Shown: positions 26,104 to 34,702 of the stretch, one piece after another
How positions within the stretch are numbered: the first letter of the stretch is position 1
Layout: every line of letters begins with the position of its first letter
Origin: Pseudomonas sp. B33.4
GTDB lineage: Bacteria; Pseudomonadota; Gammaproteobacteria; Pseudomonadales; Pseudomonadaceae
DNA length: 64,000 nt
NCBI RefSeq assembly: GCF_034555375.1
Contig: NZ_CP140706.1
Span: 2,905,001-2,969,000, forward strand
Direction of reading: 5' to 3'
The notes under the pieces: generated by a model
The model's input: the letters and a program-made list of their open reading frames with translations, nothing else
What the model was told of the DNA's origin: nothing
The model's database searches: none
Position numbers and translations under genes: made by a program

Positions 26104-27180
26104 TCAGCCTTTGGCGTGTGCAGCAAGACGCTGGGCAGCGTCAAGGAGCAAGTGTTCTGTTGCGCTGAAACCAAGGCAACCATCAGTAATCGAAACCCCG
26201 TAGCGCAGGGATTCGCTCAGCGGCTGGCAACCTTCGAACAGGTGAGACTCGATCATCATGCCGATCAGAGCACGATCACCTTGCAAGCGTTGCTCGAGCA
26301 CTTCGTTGAATACGGCAGGCTGACGCAATGGGTCCTTGCCGCTGTTGGCGTGGCTGCAATCGACCATGATCCGGCGCGGAATTTTCAGTCGGTTCAGGTC
26401 GGCGTGGATTTGCGCCACGCTGTCGCGATCATGGTTCGGCCCTTTATGGCCCCCGCGCAATACCAGGTGGGTGTCGGGGTTGCCTGGCGTTTGAATGACG
26501 GCCGGATGCCCTTGGCTGTCAACGCCGAAATGTCGGTGCGGATGGGCGGCCGAACGCATGGCGTCAACGGCAATGGCGGCGCCGCCGTCGGTGCCGTTCT
26601 TGAAACCTACCGGCATGTTCAAACCACTGGCCATCTCCCGGTGGATCTGCGATTCAGTGGTGCGGGCGCCAATCGCGACCCAACTCAACAGGTCATCGAA
26701 GTATCCGGCAGCCATGGGTTGCAGCAACTCGGTGGCCACCGGCAAGCCGACGCGGATCATTTCCAGCATCAGCTCGCGCGACAGGGTAAGGCCGCCAGCC
26801 ATGTCATCACTGCCGTCCAGATGCGGGTCGTAGGCCAGGCCTTTCCAGCCGACCGTGGTACGCGGTTTCTCGACGTAGGCGCGCATCACCAACAGCATTT
26901 CGCCGCTGACGTCTTCAGCCAGTCGAGCAAGCTTGCCGGCGTACTCAAGCGCAGATTGTGGATCGTGGATAGAGCAGGGGCCAACGATGACCAGCAGTCG
27001 CGGGTCCTGGCCATTGAGAATGGCGCGAATCGCCTGACGATGGGCGGCGACTTGCAGGTTCAAGGCATTGCTCAGGGGCAATTGCTGTTTGAGTTGCAAC
27101 GAGCTGGGCAGACGCAGGGTCAATGCTTCGTTGGCAGAGTTCAAAGTGGACAGCGGCAGAGCAGAAACGGACGAGTTCAT
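26104..27180 (-). CDS. 3-deoxy-7-phosphoheptulonate synthase (DAHP synthase, class I)
   Basis: A 358-residue AroF/AroG/AroH-type enzyme, which condenses PEP and erythrose 4-phosphate in the first step of the shikimate pathway. Key segments are LLVIVGPCSIHDP, MRAYVEKPRTTVGWKGLAYDP with the PEP-binding KPRT, GARTTESQIHR, LVLRGGHKGPNH and VDCSHANSGKDP with a metal His. It acts in the cytoplasm and is normally feedback-inhibited by one aromatic amino acid; which one is not evident here. AGGAAGACCGAAT precedes the ATG. The long upstream region contains an aromatic-codon leader, a terminator and a second aromatic-rich small ORF, so expression is probably controlled by attenuation. Confidence 0.92.
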   Translation of the reverse strand: MNSSVSALPLSTLNSANEALTLRLPSSLQLKQQLPLSNALNLQVAAHRQAIRAILNGQDPRLLVIVGPCSIHDPQSALEYAGKLARLAEDVSGEMLLVMRAYVEKPRTTVGWKGLAYDPHLDGSDDMAGGLTLSRELMLEMIRVGLPVATELLQPMAAGYFDDLLSWVAIGARTTESQIHREMASGLNMPVGFKNGTDGGAAIAVDAMRSAAHPHRHFGVDSQGHPAVIQTPGNPDTHLVLRGGHKGPNHDRDSVAQIHADLNRLKIPRRIMVDCSHANSGKDPLRQPAVFNEVLEQRLQGDRALIGMMIESHLFEGCQPLSESLRYGVSITDGCLGFSATEHLLLDAAQRLAAHAKG

Positions 27181-27227
27181 ATTCGGTCTTCCTGGGCTGG
27201 CGGCGGGTGCTTCCCGCTCGCTCGGCC

Positions 27228-27380
27228 CTACTGGGGTGTTCGACAGTTGGCCGTATTGGCTACATGTATGTGCTTGCCACCTGTAGGTGACCGATCGGAG
27301 GCGGCAGGCTGTCCCGAGCGGAAGCTGGTAAATCGCCAGGCGCTGGAGCTGTCGTAACGGTAATAAGTGGCGTAGTTCAT
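27228..27380 (-). CDS. Small aromatic-rich ORF, possible second leader peptide
   Basis: A 50-codon frame that starts with a good Shine-Dalgarno (TTGAGGATT, 7 bases to the ATG) and ends 47 bases before the DAHP synthase ATG. Its first 20 codons contain four Tyr, one Trp and two Phe (MNYATYYRYD, then AWRFTSF). It lies downstream of the attenuator terminator. It could be a second sensor of charged aromatic tRNAs, a translationally coupled leader, or a small protein in its own right. No terminator was found between it and the synthase gene. Confidence 0.55.
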   Translation of the reverse strand: MNYATYYRYDSSSAWRFTSFRSGQPAASDRSPTGGKHIHVANTANCRTPQ

Positions 27381-27430
27381 GTCGTGAATCCTCAAAGTGT
27401 CTGGTGTGTTGCGGAAAAAGTCTGGGGCTG

Positions 27431-27470
27431 AAAAAACAAAACCCCCGGTCGGGAGGCCGACCGGGGGTTG
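27431..27470 (-). terminator. Rho-independent terminator, probable attenuator
   Basis: On the minus strand CCCCCGGTCGG-N4-CCGACCGGGGG forms an 11-bp perfect stem followed by TTTTGTTTTTT. It begins about 50 bases after the stop of an aromatic-rich leader ORF and 250 bases before the DAHP synthase gene, the position expected for transcription attenuation rather than for ending an upstream gene. Confidence 0.85.
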
Positions 27471-27516
27471 AGAATTCTCTGGTAGGCGACCCGTTTTCAT
27501 GGGCGCCGTTTGGGTA

Positions 27517-27645
27517 TCAGGCGCGCCAGTGGCTAAACCAATACCCAAAATAAAAGCTGACCGGAGCGCAAACGTCATTCACCCGGGCAGCCGCAACCGA
27601 GCGCAAGGCGCTGGCGGTACGAAGCTGTGAAAGGGCGTTGAGCAT
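27517..27645 (-). CDS. Aromatic-rich leader peptide of the DAHP synthase gene
   Basis: A 42-codon ORF with a GGAGAC Shine-Dalgarno seven bases before ATG. It starts MLNALSQLRTASALRS and its end reads SFYFGYWFSHWRA: three Phe, two Tyr and two Trp among eleven residues. The arms ATACCCAAA (overlapping its stop) and TTTGGGTAT (over the Phe-Gly-Tyr codons) pair perfectly over nine bases with a 23-base loop, giving a pause-type hairpin. A strong terminator follows. This is the architecture of ribosome-mediated attenuation, here responding to Phe, Tyr and/or Trp supply. The alternative antiterminator pairing was not worked out. Confidence 0.75.
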   Translation of the reverse strand: MLNALSQLRTASALRSVAAARVNDVCAPVSFYFGYWFSHWRA

Positions 27646-27796
27646 GTTCTGTCTCCGATGAATGGGCCGAGCTTACTAGAGGCCGATATGCCGCAGCAAT
27701 CAGAAATTGCTATCGCATTATCGACAAAACGCCTATTGCTCGATTCACGCAAGAGTTGTGACACTCTGCGCTTCGCTTGATTGCCAAGGATGAACC

Positions 27797-28558
27797 GTGT
27801 CGACATTGACCATTGCCGCAGCCCAGAGCATTTCCATTGCCGGTGACCTCTCGGGGAATATTGCCCGACATCGTCGCTTCCTCGAGACAGCAGCAGAGCA
27901 GGGCGTCGACTTGCTGGTCTTTCCCGAGTTGTCGCTGACTGGCTACGAAGGAGAAACAGCCGCAGCGTTGGCGATCGAACCGCAAGATGTCGTGCTGCAA
28001 CCTCTCAGGGATTTGGCCCGAGAGCTGAGGATCACTGCCGTAGTCGGCATGCCGATTCGACTGGAGGGCAGTGATTCGGTGTGCATTGGTGCGCTGGTCC
28101 TGGGGGCTGATGGTAAGCTCAGGGTTTACAGCAAGCAGCATTTGCACGCGGGCGAGGAGTTGGTTTTTGCACCCGGCCTCGGCGGGCCGGCACTGAATAT
28201 CGGCGGCGAAGTGGTCGCGCTGGCCGTGTGCGCCGATTTCTCACATGCCAGCCATGCCGCCGCGGCGGCAGAACAGGGCGCAGGTTTGTACGCAGCCGGC
28301 GTATTGATCAGCGAAAAAGGTTACGCAGCCGACACAGCAATACTTCAGGGCTACGCCCGGCAACACACGATGGCTGTTCTGATGGCCAATCACGGTGGAC
28401 TGACGGGTGGTTGGCAATCCGCAGGGCGCAGTGGTATCTGGTCGGAAGACGGTTCACTGATCGTCGCAGCATCGGGGGCGGGCGACCTTCTGGTCGTGGC
28501 TCAGCGTATCGATTGTGTGTGGCAGGGACGGGTTATTCCTGTAGCGAACGTCCCATGA
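27797..28558 (+). CDS. Carbon-nitrogen hydrolase (nitrilase superfamily)
   Basis: A 253-residue nitrilase-superfamily amidohydrolase. The catalytic triad is visible: Glu in VFPELSLTGYE, Lys in VYSKQHLH and Cys in LAVCADFSH. Members cleave non-peptide C-N bonds such as amides, carbamoyl groups or omega-amides in the cytoplasm. The GTG start has AAGGA seven bases upstream. Its stop overlaps the ATG of the acetyltransferase gene (ATGA), so the two are translationally coupled. The substrate is not known; the active-site sequence does not fit NIT2/omega-amidase particularly well. Confidence 0.8.
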   Translation: MSTLTIAAAQSISIAGDLSGNIARHRRFLETAAEQGVDLLVFPELSLTGYEGETAAALAIEPQDVVLQPLRDLARELRITAVVGMPIRLEGSDSVCIGALVLGADGKLRVYSKQHLHAGEELVFAPGLGGPALNIGGEVVALAVCADFSHASHAAAAAEQGAGLYAAGVLISEKGYAADTAILQGYARQHTMAVLMANHGGLTGGWQSAGRSGIWSEDGSLIVAASGAGDLLVVAQRIDCVWQGRVIPVANVP

Positions 28559-28998
28559 CATTCCAGCTCCGAGAGGCGGTGCCGGAGGATCTGGCGTTTG
28601 CCCGCGATCTCACCTGTCAGAACATGTTGCGCTATTACATTCGCCATGACTTGTTATGGCAGGACGAGGCGTTTGACGTGGCATGGTCGGGGCGGCAGAA
28701 CTGGCTGATAGTGCAGGGGGATGTGGTCGTTGGTTTTTTCAGTCTCAGCCGGGACATGCGCGCGCTGTGCATTCGTGAATTGCAGATTGCTGAAGCGTTT
28801 AAGGGGCGAGGAGCGGGTTCCTGGGCGATCGATCAGGTTATCGGCATGGCCCGCAAAGAAACACGCCCGGCTTTGCGCCTGACCGTATTCGAAAATAATC
28901 CGGCAAGACACTTGTATGAAAGAAAAGGACTACAGGTTCAGGGTGCGGACGAGTGTTTTCTGCGAATGCAGCTTGATATCAGTACACGTGTGCTCTGA
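28555..28998 (+). CDS. GNAT family N-acetyltransferase
   Basis: A 147-residue GCN5-related acetyltransferase. The acetyl-CoA-binding motif A is IRELQIAEAFKGRGAGSWAI, with the QxxGxG/A loop in the variant form FKGRGAGS, and motif B ends in VFENNPARHLYERKGL. The N-terminus LREAVPEDLAFARDLT is also typical. It probably acetylates an amine on a small molecule or protein; the substrate is unknown. The ATG overlaps the stop of the nitrilase-like gene by four bases, which suggests a joint function. Confidence 0.85.
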   Translation: MTFQLREAVPEDLAFARDLTCQNMLRYYIRHDLLWQDEAFDVAWSGRQNWLIVQGDVVVGFFSLSRDMRALCIRELQIAEAFKGRGAGSWAIDQVIGMARKETRPALRLTVFENNPARHLYERKGLQVQGADECFLRMQLDISTRVL

Positions 28999-29125
28999 AA
29001 GCCACGGCCGGCAAGCCCTCAATGATGAATTGAAACTTTTTAAATGACGCATTCTGCTAGGTCTGCGTGGCACTTTTTGCTAAGGTGTCCGGCATCCCAA
29101 TATGACCATATCGCGAGGTGTCTGC

Positions 29126-29767
29126 TTGATTAGGGTGCTAGTGGTCGATGACCATGATCTCGTTCGTACAGGCATTACACGTATGCTGGCCGATATCGAT
29201 GGCTTGCAGGTGGTTGGCCAGGCCGAATCCGGGGAAGAGTCCCTGATCAAGGCCCGAGAGTTGAAACCCGATGTGGTGCTGATGGACGTCAAGATGCCTG
29301 GCATCGGCGGCCTGGAAGCCACGCGCAAACTGTTGCGCAGCCATCCGGATATCAAGGTCGTCGCAGTTACGGTGTGTGAAGAGGATCCCTTCCCGACACG
29401 CTTGCTGCAGGCAGGGGCTGCAGGTTATCTGACCAAGGGTGCCGGATTGCCGGAAATGGTTCAGGCCATTCGCCTGGTGTTTGCCGGTCAACGCTATATC
29501 AGCCCGCAGATTGCCCAGCAATTGGCGATCAAGTCCTTCCAGCCGTCCAACGATTCTCCCTTCGACGCCTTGTCCGAGCGGGAAATTCAAATCGCCTTGA
29601 TGATTGTCGGCTGTCAGAAAGTGCAGATCATTTCCGACAAGTTGTGCCTGTCGCCGAAAACCGTGAACACCTATCGCTACCGTATTTTCGAGAAGCTTTC
29701 GATCAGCAGCGACGTCGAGTTGACACTGTTGGCGGTTCGTCACGGCATGGTTGATGCCAGCCTCTGA
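29126..29767 (+). CDS. gacA: Response regulator GacA
   Basis: A 213-residue NarL/FixJ-type regulator with a receiver (phospho-Asp in [10 protein letters not shown] near residue 54) and a C-terminal LuxR-type helix-turn-helix ([30 protein letters not shown]). It is the partner of the GacS kinase and switches on the Rsm small RNAs that govern secondary metabolism, biofilm and exoproducts. The start is TTG with GAGGTG seven bases upstream, giving the known N-terminus [14 protein letters not shown]; an ATG eight codons earlier has no support. uvrC follows after two bases, the conserved gacA-uvrC operon. Confidence 0.96.
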   Translation: MIRVLVVDDHDLVRTGITRMLADIDGLQVVGQAESGEESLIKARELKPDVVLMDVKMPGIGGLEATRKLLRSHPDIKVVAVTVCEEDPFPTRLLQAGAAGYLTKGAGLPEMVQAIRLVFAGQRYISPQIAQQLAIKSFQPSNDSPFDALSEREIQIALMIVGCQKVQIISDKLCLSPKTVNTYRYRIFEKLSISSDVELTLLAVRHGMVDASL

Positions 29768-29769
29768 CC

Positions 29770-31593
29770 ATGACTGAAACATTCGATTCCGGCGCGTTTC
29801 TGTCGACAGTCAGCGGGCGTCCTGGTGTCTATCGCATGTTCGACAGCGATGCACGCCTGTTGTACGTGGGCAAGGCCAAGAACCTCAAAAAGCGTTTGGC
29901 CAGCTACTTTCGCAAAACCGGTCTGGCGCCTAAAACTGCTGCATTGGTCGGGCGCATTGCCCAGGTCGAAACGACCATCACCGCCAACGAAACCGAAGCG
30001 CTGTTGCTTGAACAAACCCTGATCAAGGAATGGCGGCCGCCGTACAACATTCTGTTGCGCGACGACAAATCCTACCCCTATGTGTTTCTGTCCGATGGCC
30101 AGTTTCCGCGTTTGAGCATTCATCGTGGAGCGAAAAAAGCCAAAGGCAAGTATTTCGGTCCCTATCCAAGTGCTGGCGCCATCCGCGAGAGCCTGAGTCT
30201 GCTGCAAAAGACCTTCTTCGTTCGCCAGTGTGAAGACAGCTATTACAAAAACCGTACCCGACCATGCCTGCAGTATCAGATCAAGCGCTGCAAGGCGCCG
30301 TGCGTTGGTCTGGTCGAGCCGGAGGTTTATGCCGAAGACGTGCGTCACTCGGTGATGTTCCTGGAGGGCCGCAGTCATGCGCTGACCAACGAACTGTCGA
30401 CGGCGATGGAGGAGGCGGCGATCAACCTGGAGTTCGAGCGGGCTGCCGAGTTGCGTGATCAGATCGCACTGTTGCGTCGGGTCCAGGATCAACAAAGCAT
30501 GGAAGGCGGCACGGGGGATATCGATGTCATCGCGGCATTCGTCAACCCGGGCGGTGCCTGCGTGCATTTGATCAGTGTGCGTGGCGGACGCGTGCTGGGC
30601 AGCAAGAATTTCTTCCCGCAAGTCGGGATCGAAGAAGACGTGTCGGAAGTCATGGCCGCGTTTCTTGGCCAGTATTTCATCAGCAGCCCTGAGCGCGATT
30701 TGCCCAGCGAACTGATCGTCAATGTGGTGCACGAAGATTTCCCGACGCTGATCGAAGCGATCCATGAGTTGCGGGGCCGCGAGTTGGCCATCAGTCATCG
30801 GGTGCGCGGCACGCGTGCGCGCTGGCAGCAACTGGCTGTAACCAACGCCGAGCAGGCATTGGGCGCACGTCTGGCCAACCGTCAACACACTGCAGCACGG
30901 TTTGAGGCGCTGGCCGAAGTACTGAACCTGGATGAGCCGCCGCAGCGTCTGGAATGCTACGACATCAGTCATTCCAGTGGTGAAGCGACGGTTGCTTCCT
31001 GTGTGGTGTTTGGCCCTGAAGGTGCGATCAAGTCGGACTACCGGCGCTACAACATTGAAGGGGTCACGGCCGGTGACGACTATGCCGCCATGCATCAGGC
31101 CCTGACGCGACGCTTCAGCAAACTCAAGGAAGGCGAGGGCAAGTTGCCGGATATCCTGCTGGTAGACGGTGGCAAGGGCCAACTGTCGATGGCCCGTGAT
31201 GTCCTCAACGAGTTGGCTGTGCCCGACCTGATCCTGCTGGGCGTTGCCAAGGGCGCCACGCGCAAGGCCGGCTTCGAAACGTTGTATCTAAATGATGCGG
31301 CGCATGAGTTCACCTTGCGTGGCGACTCGCCGGCGCTGCACCTGATTCAACAGATCCGCGATGAGGCCCACCGCTTCGCTATCACGGGGCATCGCGCCCG
31401 CCGCGGGAAAACCCGCCGTACGTCAACACTGGAAGGCGTTGCGGGGGTCGGGCCGACCCGACGTCGCGACTTGCTGAAACATTTTGGTGGATTGCAGGAG
31501 CTGTCTCGTGCAAGCATCGAAGAGATCGCCAAAGCCCCGGGGATCAGTAAAAAGCTCGCAGAGTCGATTTATGCGAACCTGCATAGCGAGTAG
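29770..31593 (+). CDS. uvrC: Excinuclease ABC subunit C
   Basis: A full-length 607-residue UvrC. It has an N-terminal GIY-YIG nuclease (GVYRMF...[14 protein letters not shown]), a UVR motif that binds UvrB around residues 200-235 ([19 protein letters not shown]), the C-terminal RNase H-like endonuclease ([24 protein letters not shown] with acidic residues) and tandem helix-hairpin-helix DNA-binding repeats at the end ([20 protein letters not shown]). It makes both incisions in nucleotide excision repair. It starts two bases after the gacA stop and precedes pgsA. Confidence 0.97.
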   Translation: MTETFDSGAFLSTVSGRPGVYRMFDSDARLLYVGKAKNLKKRLASYFRKTGLAPKTAALVGRIAQVETTITANETEALLLEQTLIKEWRPPYNILLRDDKSYPYVFLSDGQFPRLSIHRGAKKAKGKYFGPYPSAGAIRESLSLLQKTFFVRQCEDSYYKNRTRPCLQYQIKRCKAPCVGLVEPEVYAEDVRHSVMFLEGRSHALTNELSTAMEEAAINLEFERAAELRDQIALLRRVQDQQSMEGGTGDIDVIAAFVNPGGACVHLISVRGGRVLGSKNFFPQVGIEEDVSEVMAAFLGQYFISSPERDLPSELIVNVVHEDFPTLIEAIHELRGRELAISHRVRGTRARWQQLAVTNAEQALGARLANRQHTAARFEALAEVLNLDEPPQRLECYDISHSSGEATVASCVVFGPEGAIKSDYRRYNIEGVTAGDDYAAMHQALTRRFSKLKEGEGKLPDILLVDGGKGQLSMARDVLNELAVPDLILLGVAKGATRKAGFETLYLNDAAHEFTLRGDSPALHLIQQIRDEAHRFAITGHRARRGKTRRTSTLEGVAGVGPTRRRDLLKHFGGLQELSRASIEEIAKAPGISKKLAESIYANLHSE

Positions 31594-31625
31594 AATGCCC
31601 CTTCACCTCGTAGCCAGTTGTGCCG

Positions 31626-32186
31626 ATGAATATCCCTAATCTGATTACCGTTCTACGCGTCCTGCTTATCCCAATCTTCATTTTGCTGTTCTATCTGCCT
31701 TATCAGTGGAGTTACATGGCGTCCGCTTCGGTGTTTGCCTTCGCGGCAGCGACGGACTGGCTGGATGGTTATCTGGCCCGCCGTCTGGAGCAAAGCACTC
31801 CGTTCGGAGCGTTTCTCGACCCGGTCGCTGACAAACTCATGGTCGCAGTGGCACTGGTGCTGCTGGTCCAGGAACATGGCAATCTCTGGCTCACCTTGCC
31901 AGCTGCTGTCATCATCGGTCGCGAGATTGTGGTGTCGGCCTTGCGTGAGTGGATGGCCGAACTCGGCGCCCGTGCCCACGTAGCCGTTTCGAATCTCGGC
32001 AAATGGAAAACCGCAGCGCAGATGCTCGCGTTGGTGATTCTGTTGGCCAACCCGAAGGACTTCAGCTTCTGGGTCGTCTTGGGTTACGCCTTGCTGATGG
32101 TCTCTGCCGGCTTGACGTTGTGGTCGATGGTTCAGTACCTTCGCGCCGCCTGGCCGCACCTGAAGACCGATGTTGAAAAGAAATAA
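31626..32186 (+). CDS. pgsA: CDP-diacylglycerol-glycerol-3-phosphate 3-phosphatidyltransferase
   Basis: A 186-residue membrane enzyme that makes phosphatidylglycerophosphate, the first committed step to phosphatidylglycerol. The CDP-alcohol phosphotransferase motif is complete: [20 protein letters not shown] followed by LDPVADK, with the three catalytic Asp residues. About four to five hydrophobic segments are visible. The ATG giving [12 protein letters not shown] is the usual start; a GTG two codons earlier is less likely. It follows uvrC by 32 bases and precedes the tRNA cluster. Confidence 0.95.
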   Translation: MNIPNLITVLRVLLIPIFILLFYLPYQWSYMASASVFAFAAATDWLDGYLARRLEQSTPFGAFLDPVADKLMVAVALVLLVQEHGNLWLTLPAAVIIGREIVVSALREWMAELGARAHVAVSNLGKWKTAAQMLALVILLANPKDFSFWVVLGYALLMVSAGLTLWSMVQYLRAAWPHLKTDVEKK

Positions 32187-32246
32187 AACTTTTTTGAATC
32201 AAGGGGTTGACGGAGCTTCTTAATTCTATAGAATGCGCATCACCAA

Positions 32247-32322
<76 letters not shown>

Positions 32323-32369
32323 AGTTTAAAACGCATTTGTTGTTGAGCTACTGATAACAAATGTTTTGA

Positions 32370-32443
32370 GGCCGAGTAGCAAAATGGTTATGCAGTGGAT
32401 TGCAAATCCACCTACGCCGGTTCGATTCCGACCTCGGCCTCCA
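32370..32443 (+). tRNA. tRNA-Cys (GCA), site of island insertion
   Basis: A 74-base cloverleaf with acceptor arms GGCCGAG and CTCGGCC, anticodon GCA within GGATTGCAAATCC, T-loop TTCGATT and encoded CCA. The last 49 bases are repeated identically at 47681, so the gene served as attachment site. The tRNA itself is intact because the island supplies an identical 3' half. Confidence 0.97.
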
Positions 32444-32445
32444 CT
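32395..32445 (+). repeat. attL: 51-bp direct repeat within tRNA-Cys
   Basis: The 51 bases from the anticodon stem through the CCA end of tRNA-Cys and two bases beyond are identical to 47681-47731. Direct repeats of a tRNA 3' end bounding a block with an integrase remnant mark the ends of an integrated element. Confidence 0.9.
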
Positions 32446-32449
32446 CTTA

Positions 32450-32487
32450 AAAACCCCGTAGATCAATGATCTACGGGGTTTTTTTTG
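32450..32487 (+). terminator. Terminator after tRNA-Cys (island copy)
   Basis: AACCCCGTAGAT pairs with ATCTACGGGGTT and eight T residues follow. A diverged version of the same hairpin follows the right repeat at 47738. Confidence 0.9.
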
Positions 32488-32678
32488 CCTGAAAGAAAGT
32501 GGGGTGTTCCGCAATTTCTGGTGCGCGTTCCGCAACCCGGCCAAGGAAAATCTGTGTTATGTGACCAGTCTTCAAGAGAACGATTGCTGCGTGCTAATCT
32601 CACTTGATTGTGCTTTCGGGTAGCCATCCGTGCTGTCGCCCCTGCCAGGTGCGAGATCTCTACTTCAAGGAAATGAAG

Positions 32679-33131
32679 ATGGTGAAACATAAGAAACAAA
32701 GGCAGAGTATTCCCCCTTTTGTTAAAAAATTGCTTCGTCAAGAGGTAGGATTCGGTTGTCCTGTAGAGGGCTGTGGAAATCCATATCTTGAGTATCATCA
32801 CTTCGATCCTCCAGTAAAAGTTCGTGCTCACAATGAACCGCAAGGAATGATTGCACTCTGTGCGCATCATCATAAGAAGGCAGATGGTGGCGCGTTTACT
32901 ACAGAGCAACTTCATAAGATGAAAGTCAATCGGGAAAATGCTGCAGTCGTAAGAGGAAATCTAGATTGGTTGAGGCGAGAACTTTTAGTTGTTGCGGGTG
33001 GTAGTTTTTATTATGAAACTCCCCGCATTCTTGTCATCGATCAGCATGATGTGATTGCGCTAAAAAGAGATGATGAAGGTTATCTAAGGCTTAGCGCCAA
33101 AATGCTAAGTCTCGCACTGAGGAGCGTTTGA
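32679..33131 (+). CDS. HNH-type nuclease domain protein
   Basis: A 150-residue protein whose first half is an HNH-like zinc module: Cys pair in GCPVEGCG, then YLEYHHFDPP with the core histidines, and MIALCAHHHKKADGGAF. The second half (after about residue 85) is unassigned and beta-rich. The ATG was chosen because AAGGA lies seven bases upstream; another ATG six bases earlier is too close. The gene is AT-rich compared with the chromosome and is the first cargo gene inside attL. The next gene overlaps it by four bases, so they form a unit. It could be a defence nuclease or a toxin; no evidence distinguishes these. Confidence 0.7.
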   Translation: MVKHKKQRQSIPPFVKKLLRQEVGFGCPVEGCGNPYLEYHHFDPPVKVRAHNEPQGMIALCAHHHKKADGGAFTTEQLHKMKVNRENAAVVRGNLDWLRRELLVVAGGSFYYETPRILVIDQHDVIALKRDDEGYLRLSAKMLSLALRSV

Positions 33132-33490
33132 GAATCACGGACGGAACATGGAGCATGAAGGGCGACCCGGTTGACCTTAGAAGTCCGTCACAGGGTAAGG
33201 AACTGGAGGTTACTTACCGCAATGGCGACCGTTTTTATCTAAAATTTATTAGTGATATTCAAGACTTTGAATGTTTACAGGGAAGGTACTCCGTTAACCT
33301 ATGCGCTCTGCGAGAACATTTGAGTTTTCCCTTGACTATCCTTGAGATTAATCTTGAAATCGCTGGTGCTGGAATAACGATTAGCCCCAGTTCTATTAGC
33401 TTGCCCGGTTTTTATGCATGCAATATCATCTCTATAAGAAGTGGGGTTGCTATTGAATATTCTTCAAATTTAAAATGGCGCAACTTATAG
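33128..33490 (+). CDS. Small protein coupled to the HNH gene, unknown function
   Basis: A 120-residue AT-rich ORF starting at a TTG that overlaps the HNH stop codon (TTGA), with AGGAG four to five bases upstream. The protein seems beta-rich (ELEVTYRNGDRFYLKF, SGVAIEYSSNLKW) and lacks signal or membrane segments. I do not recognise the family. Strict coupling to a nuclease-like gene suggests a partner, perhaps an inhibitor or a targeting subunit; this is inference. A later start at the ATG after nine codons is possible. Confidence 0.55.
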   Translation: MRITDGTWSMKGDPVDLRSPSQGKELEVTYRNGDRFYLKFISDIQDFECLQGRYSVNLCALREHLSFPLTILEINLEIAGAGITISPSSISLPGFYACNIISIRSGVAIEYSSNLKWRNL

Positions 33491-33516
33491 GCTGTACTGA
33501 AGTCATCCAGTCGGGT

Positions 33517-33960
33517 TCATTTGGTTGGTTTCACTATTTCTCCAACTCGACGATAGACTTTCTTGGTCATTTCTTCAGTGGAATGACCGAGTAATCGGCT
33601 TGCGTCCTTAATATCCTCAATCTCGCTGCCTGCTTTTGGTCGGATATCTCTGAATTGAAACTTCCGGATAGTGATGGCTAGTTCGGCGTCACCCTCAGTC
33701 GCCGCCTTCGTTGCAGCCTTGTCTCGGGCTTCGTCCCAGCGATTGCGCAACATGTTGTAGCTCATGCGAGGCCTGCTTGGTTGGTGATCAGGACCGAAGT
33801 TTTGGTACCGGCTTGGGCCCGCCGATCAAGTAGTCCGTTGATGAACACACAGAGGTCCGTTTCGTTGGTGCCGTCGTAGAGGCGGATCCGCAAGCGCTTT
33901 ACTGTCTTGCCCTGGCCAACCATCAGGAAGCCATGATTAAGATCGGTGGTCGATACCTTC
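33517..33960 (-). pseudogene. Tyrosine recombinase (integrase), decayed C-terminal part
   Basis: Two overlapping frames together encode the C-terminal half of a phage integrase: PADVLKVSTTDLNHGFL in one frame, then FQFRDIRPKAGSEI, ASRLLGHSTEEMTKKVYRR with the RxxR, LGHS and catalytic Tyr pattern in the other. The frame changes by one base at about 33763 (an ATGA overlap). Nothing recognisable of the N-terminal domain remains upstream. It is presumably the enzyme that inserted the island at tRNA-Cys and is now inactive unless the shift is a sequencing error. Confidence 0.75.
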
Positions 33961-34085
33961 AGCACATCAGCCGGGTCAGTTTCATCAGGCGGCTGAAGTA
34001 CTGCATGTACGCCTCTGGTGCGGATTGCGGGATGATGGTTTCGGGCATCGGTGGGACGCCGTGCAGGCATTCCCATTCGGCTGGG

Positions 34086-34433
34086 TGGTTTGATGAGCTG
34101 CGGCGCTCGACGGAGTTTCGCTGGGCCTCTCAAGAACGCCTAACGCGTCGATCGGCGCAACAGGCAGTGGGCATCGGTGAGGAAAAAATCACCCTGAAGG
34201 GCGCGATTTTTCCGGGCGTCAAAGGCGGCATCAAACAACTGGATACCCTGCGCAGTCTCGGTTCCCAGCTGAAACCGCTGACACTCACCAGCGGTTATGG
34301 TGACGTGCTGGGCACCTGGTGCCTGAAGAACGTTGAAGAAGAACATAGCGCGCTGCTGCAGGGCGGGATCCCGCGTAAGCAGGCATTTACTTTGGAGTTC
34401 GCGCGTTATGGCGATGACCTGCAGAACGTCTGA
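34086..34433 (+). pseudogene. P2-like tail protein gpU, N-terminally truncated
   Basis: About 115 codons match the gpU tail-terminator family: FDELRRSTEFRWASQERL, VGIGEEKITLKGAIFP, SGYGDVLGTWCL and a C-terminal FTLEFARYGDDL. The first 15 or so residues (the LGxFVF segment) are replaced by unrelated sequence, so the gene has lost its start at a deletion junction. Its 3' end overlaps gpX as in intact phages. It is the left boundary of the tail remnant. Confidence 0.7.
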
Positions 34434-34614
34434 CGGAGATCTGCTCGATACCCTGTGTTATCACGCGTATGGGCATCTGGACGGCACTGTCGAGGCGGTA
34501 CTCGATGCCAATCAGGGGCTGGCCGATGAGCCGCAGCCTTACCGCGCCGGCATCGTGATTGAGCTGCCGGATCTGCCGGCGTCCACCAACGGAGGAGTAA
34601 TGTTGTGGGGCTAA
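34414..34614 (+). CDS. P2-like tail protein gpX
   Basis: A 66-residue protein with the gpX pattern TSDGDLLDTLCYHAYG, VEAVLDANQGLAD, YRAGIVIELPDLP and LWG at the end, i.e. a LysM-like tail fold. It overlaps the end of gpU in a different frame, as usual in P2-like phages and R-type tailocins. An ATG six bases earlier would add two residues. Intact, although the surrounding tail module is broken. Confidence 0.8.
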   Translation: MTCRTSDGDLLDTLCYHAYGHLDGTVEAVLDANQGLADEPQPYRAGIVIELPDLPASTNGGVMLWG

Positions 34615-34702
34615 CACGTCCTTTGATATTGCGATGGCAGTTTGCCATGGATTTCCGGTGCCGATAGACTTGTCATTTTTAGGAATAGGTGAGAGCCGGT
34701 AC

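Noticed and set aside
29068-29080. TGGCAC followed by TTGC upstream of gacA, resembling a sigma-54 promoter
   Set aside because: The GG and GC elements are 10 bases apart instead of the essential 12, so it cannot be a -24/-12 promoter.
33960-34085. Minus-strand frame containing APEAYMQYFSRLM before the integrase remnant
   Set aside because: It reads like protein but is short, lacks a start and could not be assigned to integrase or tail genes, so it was not listed as a feature.
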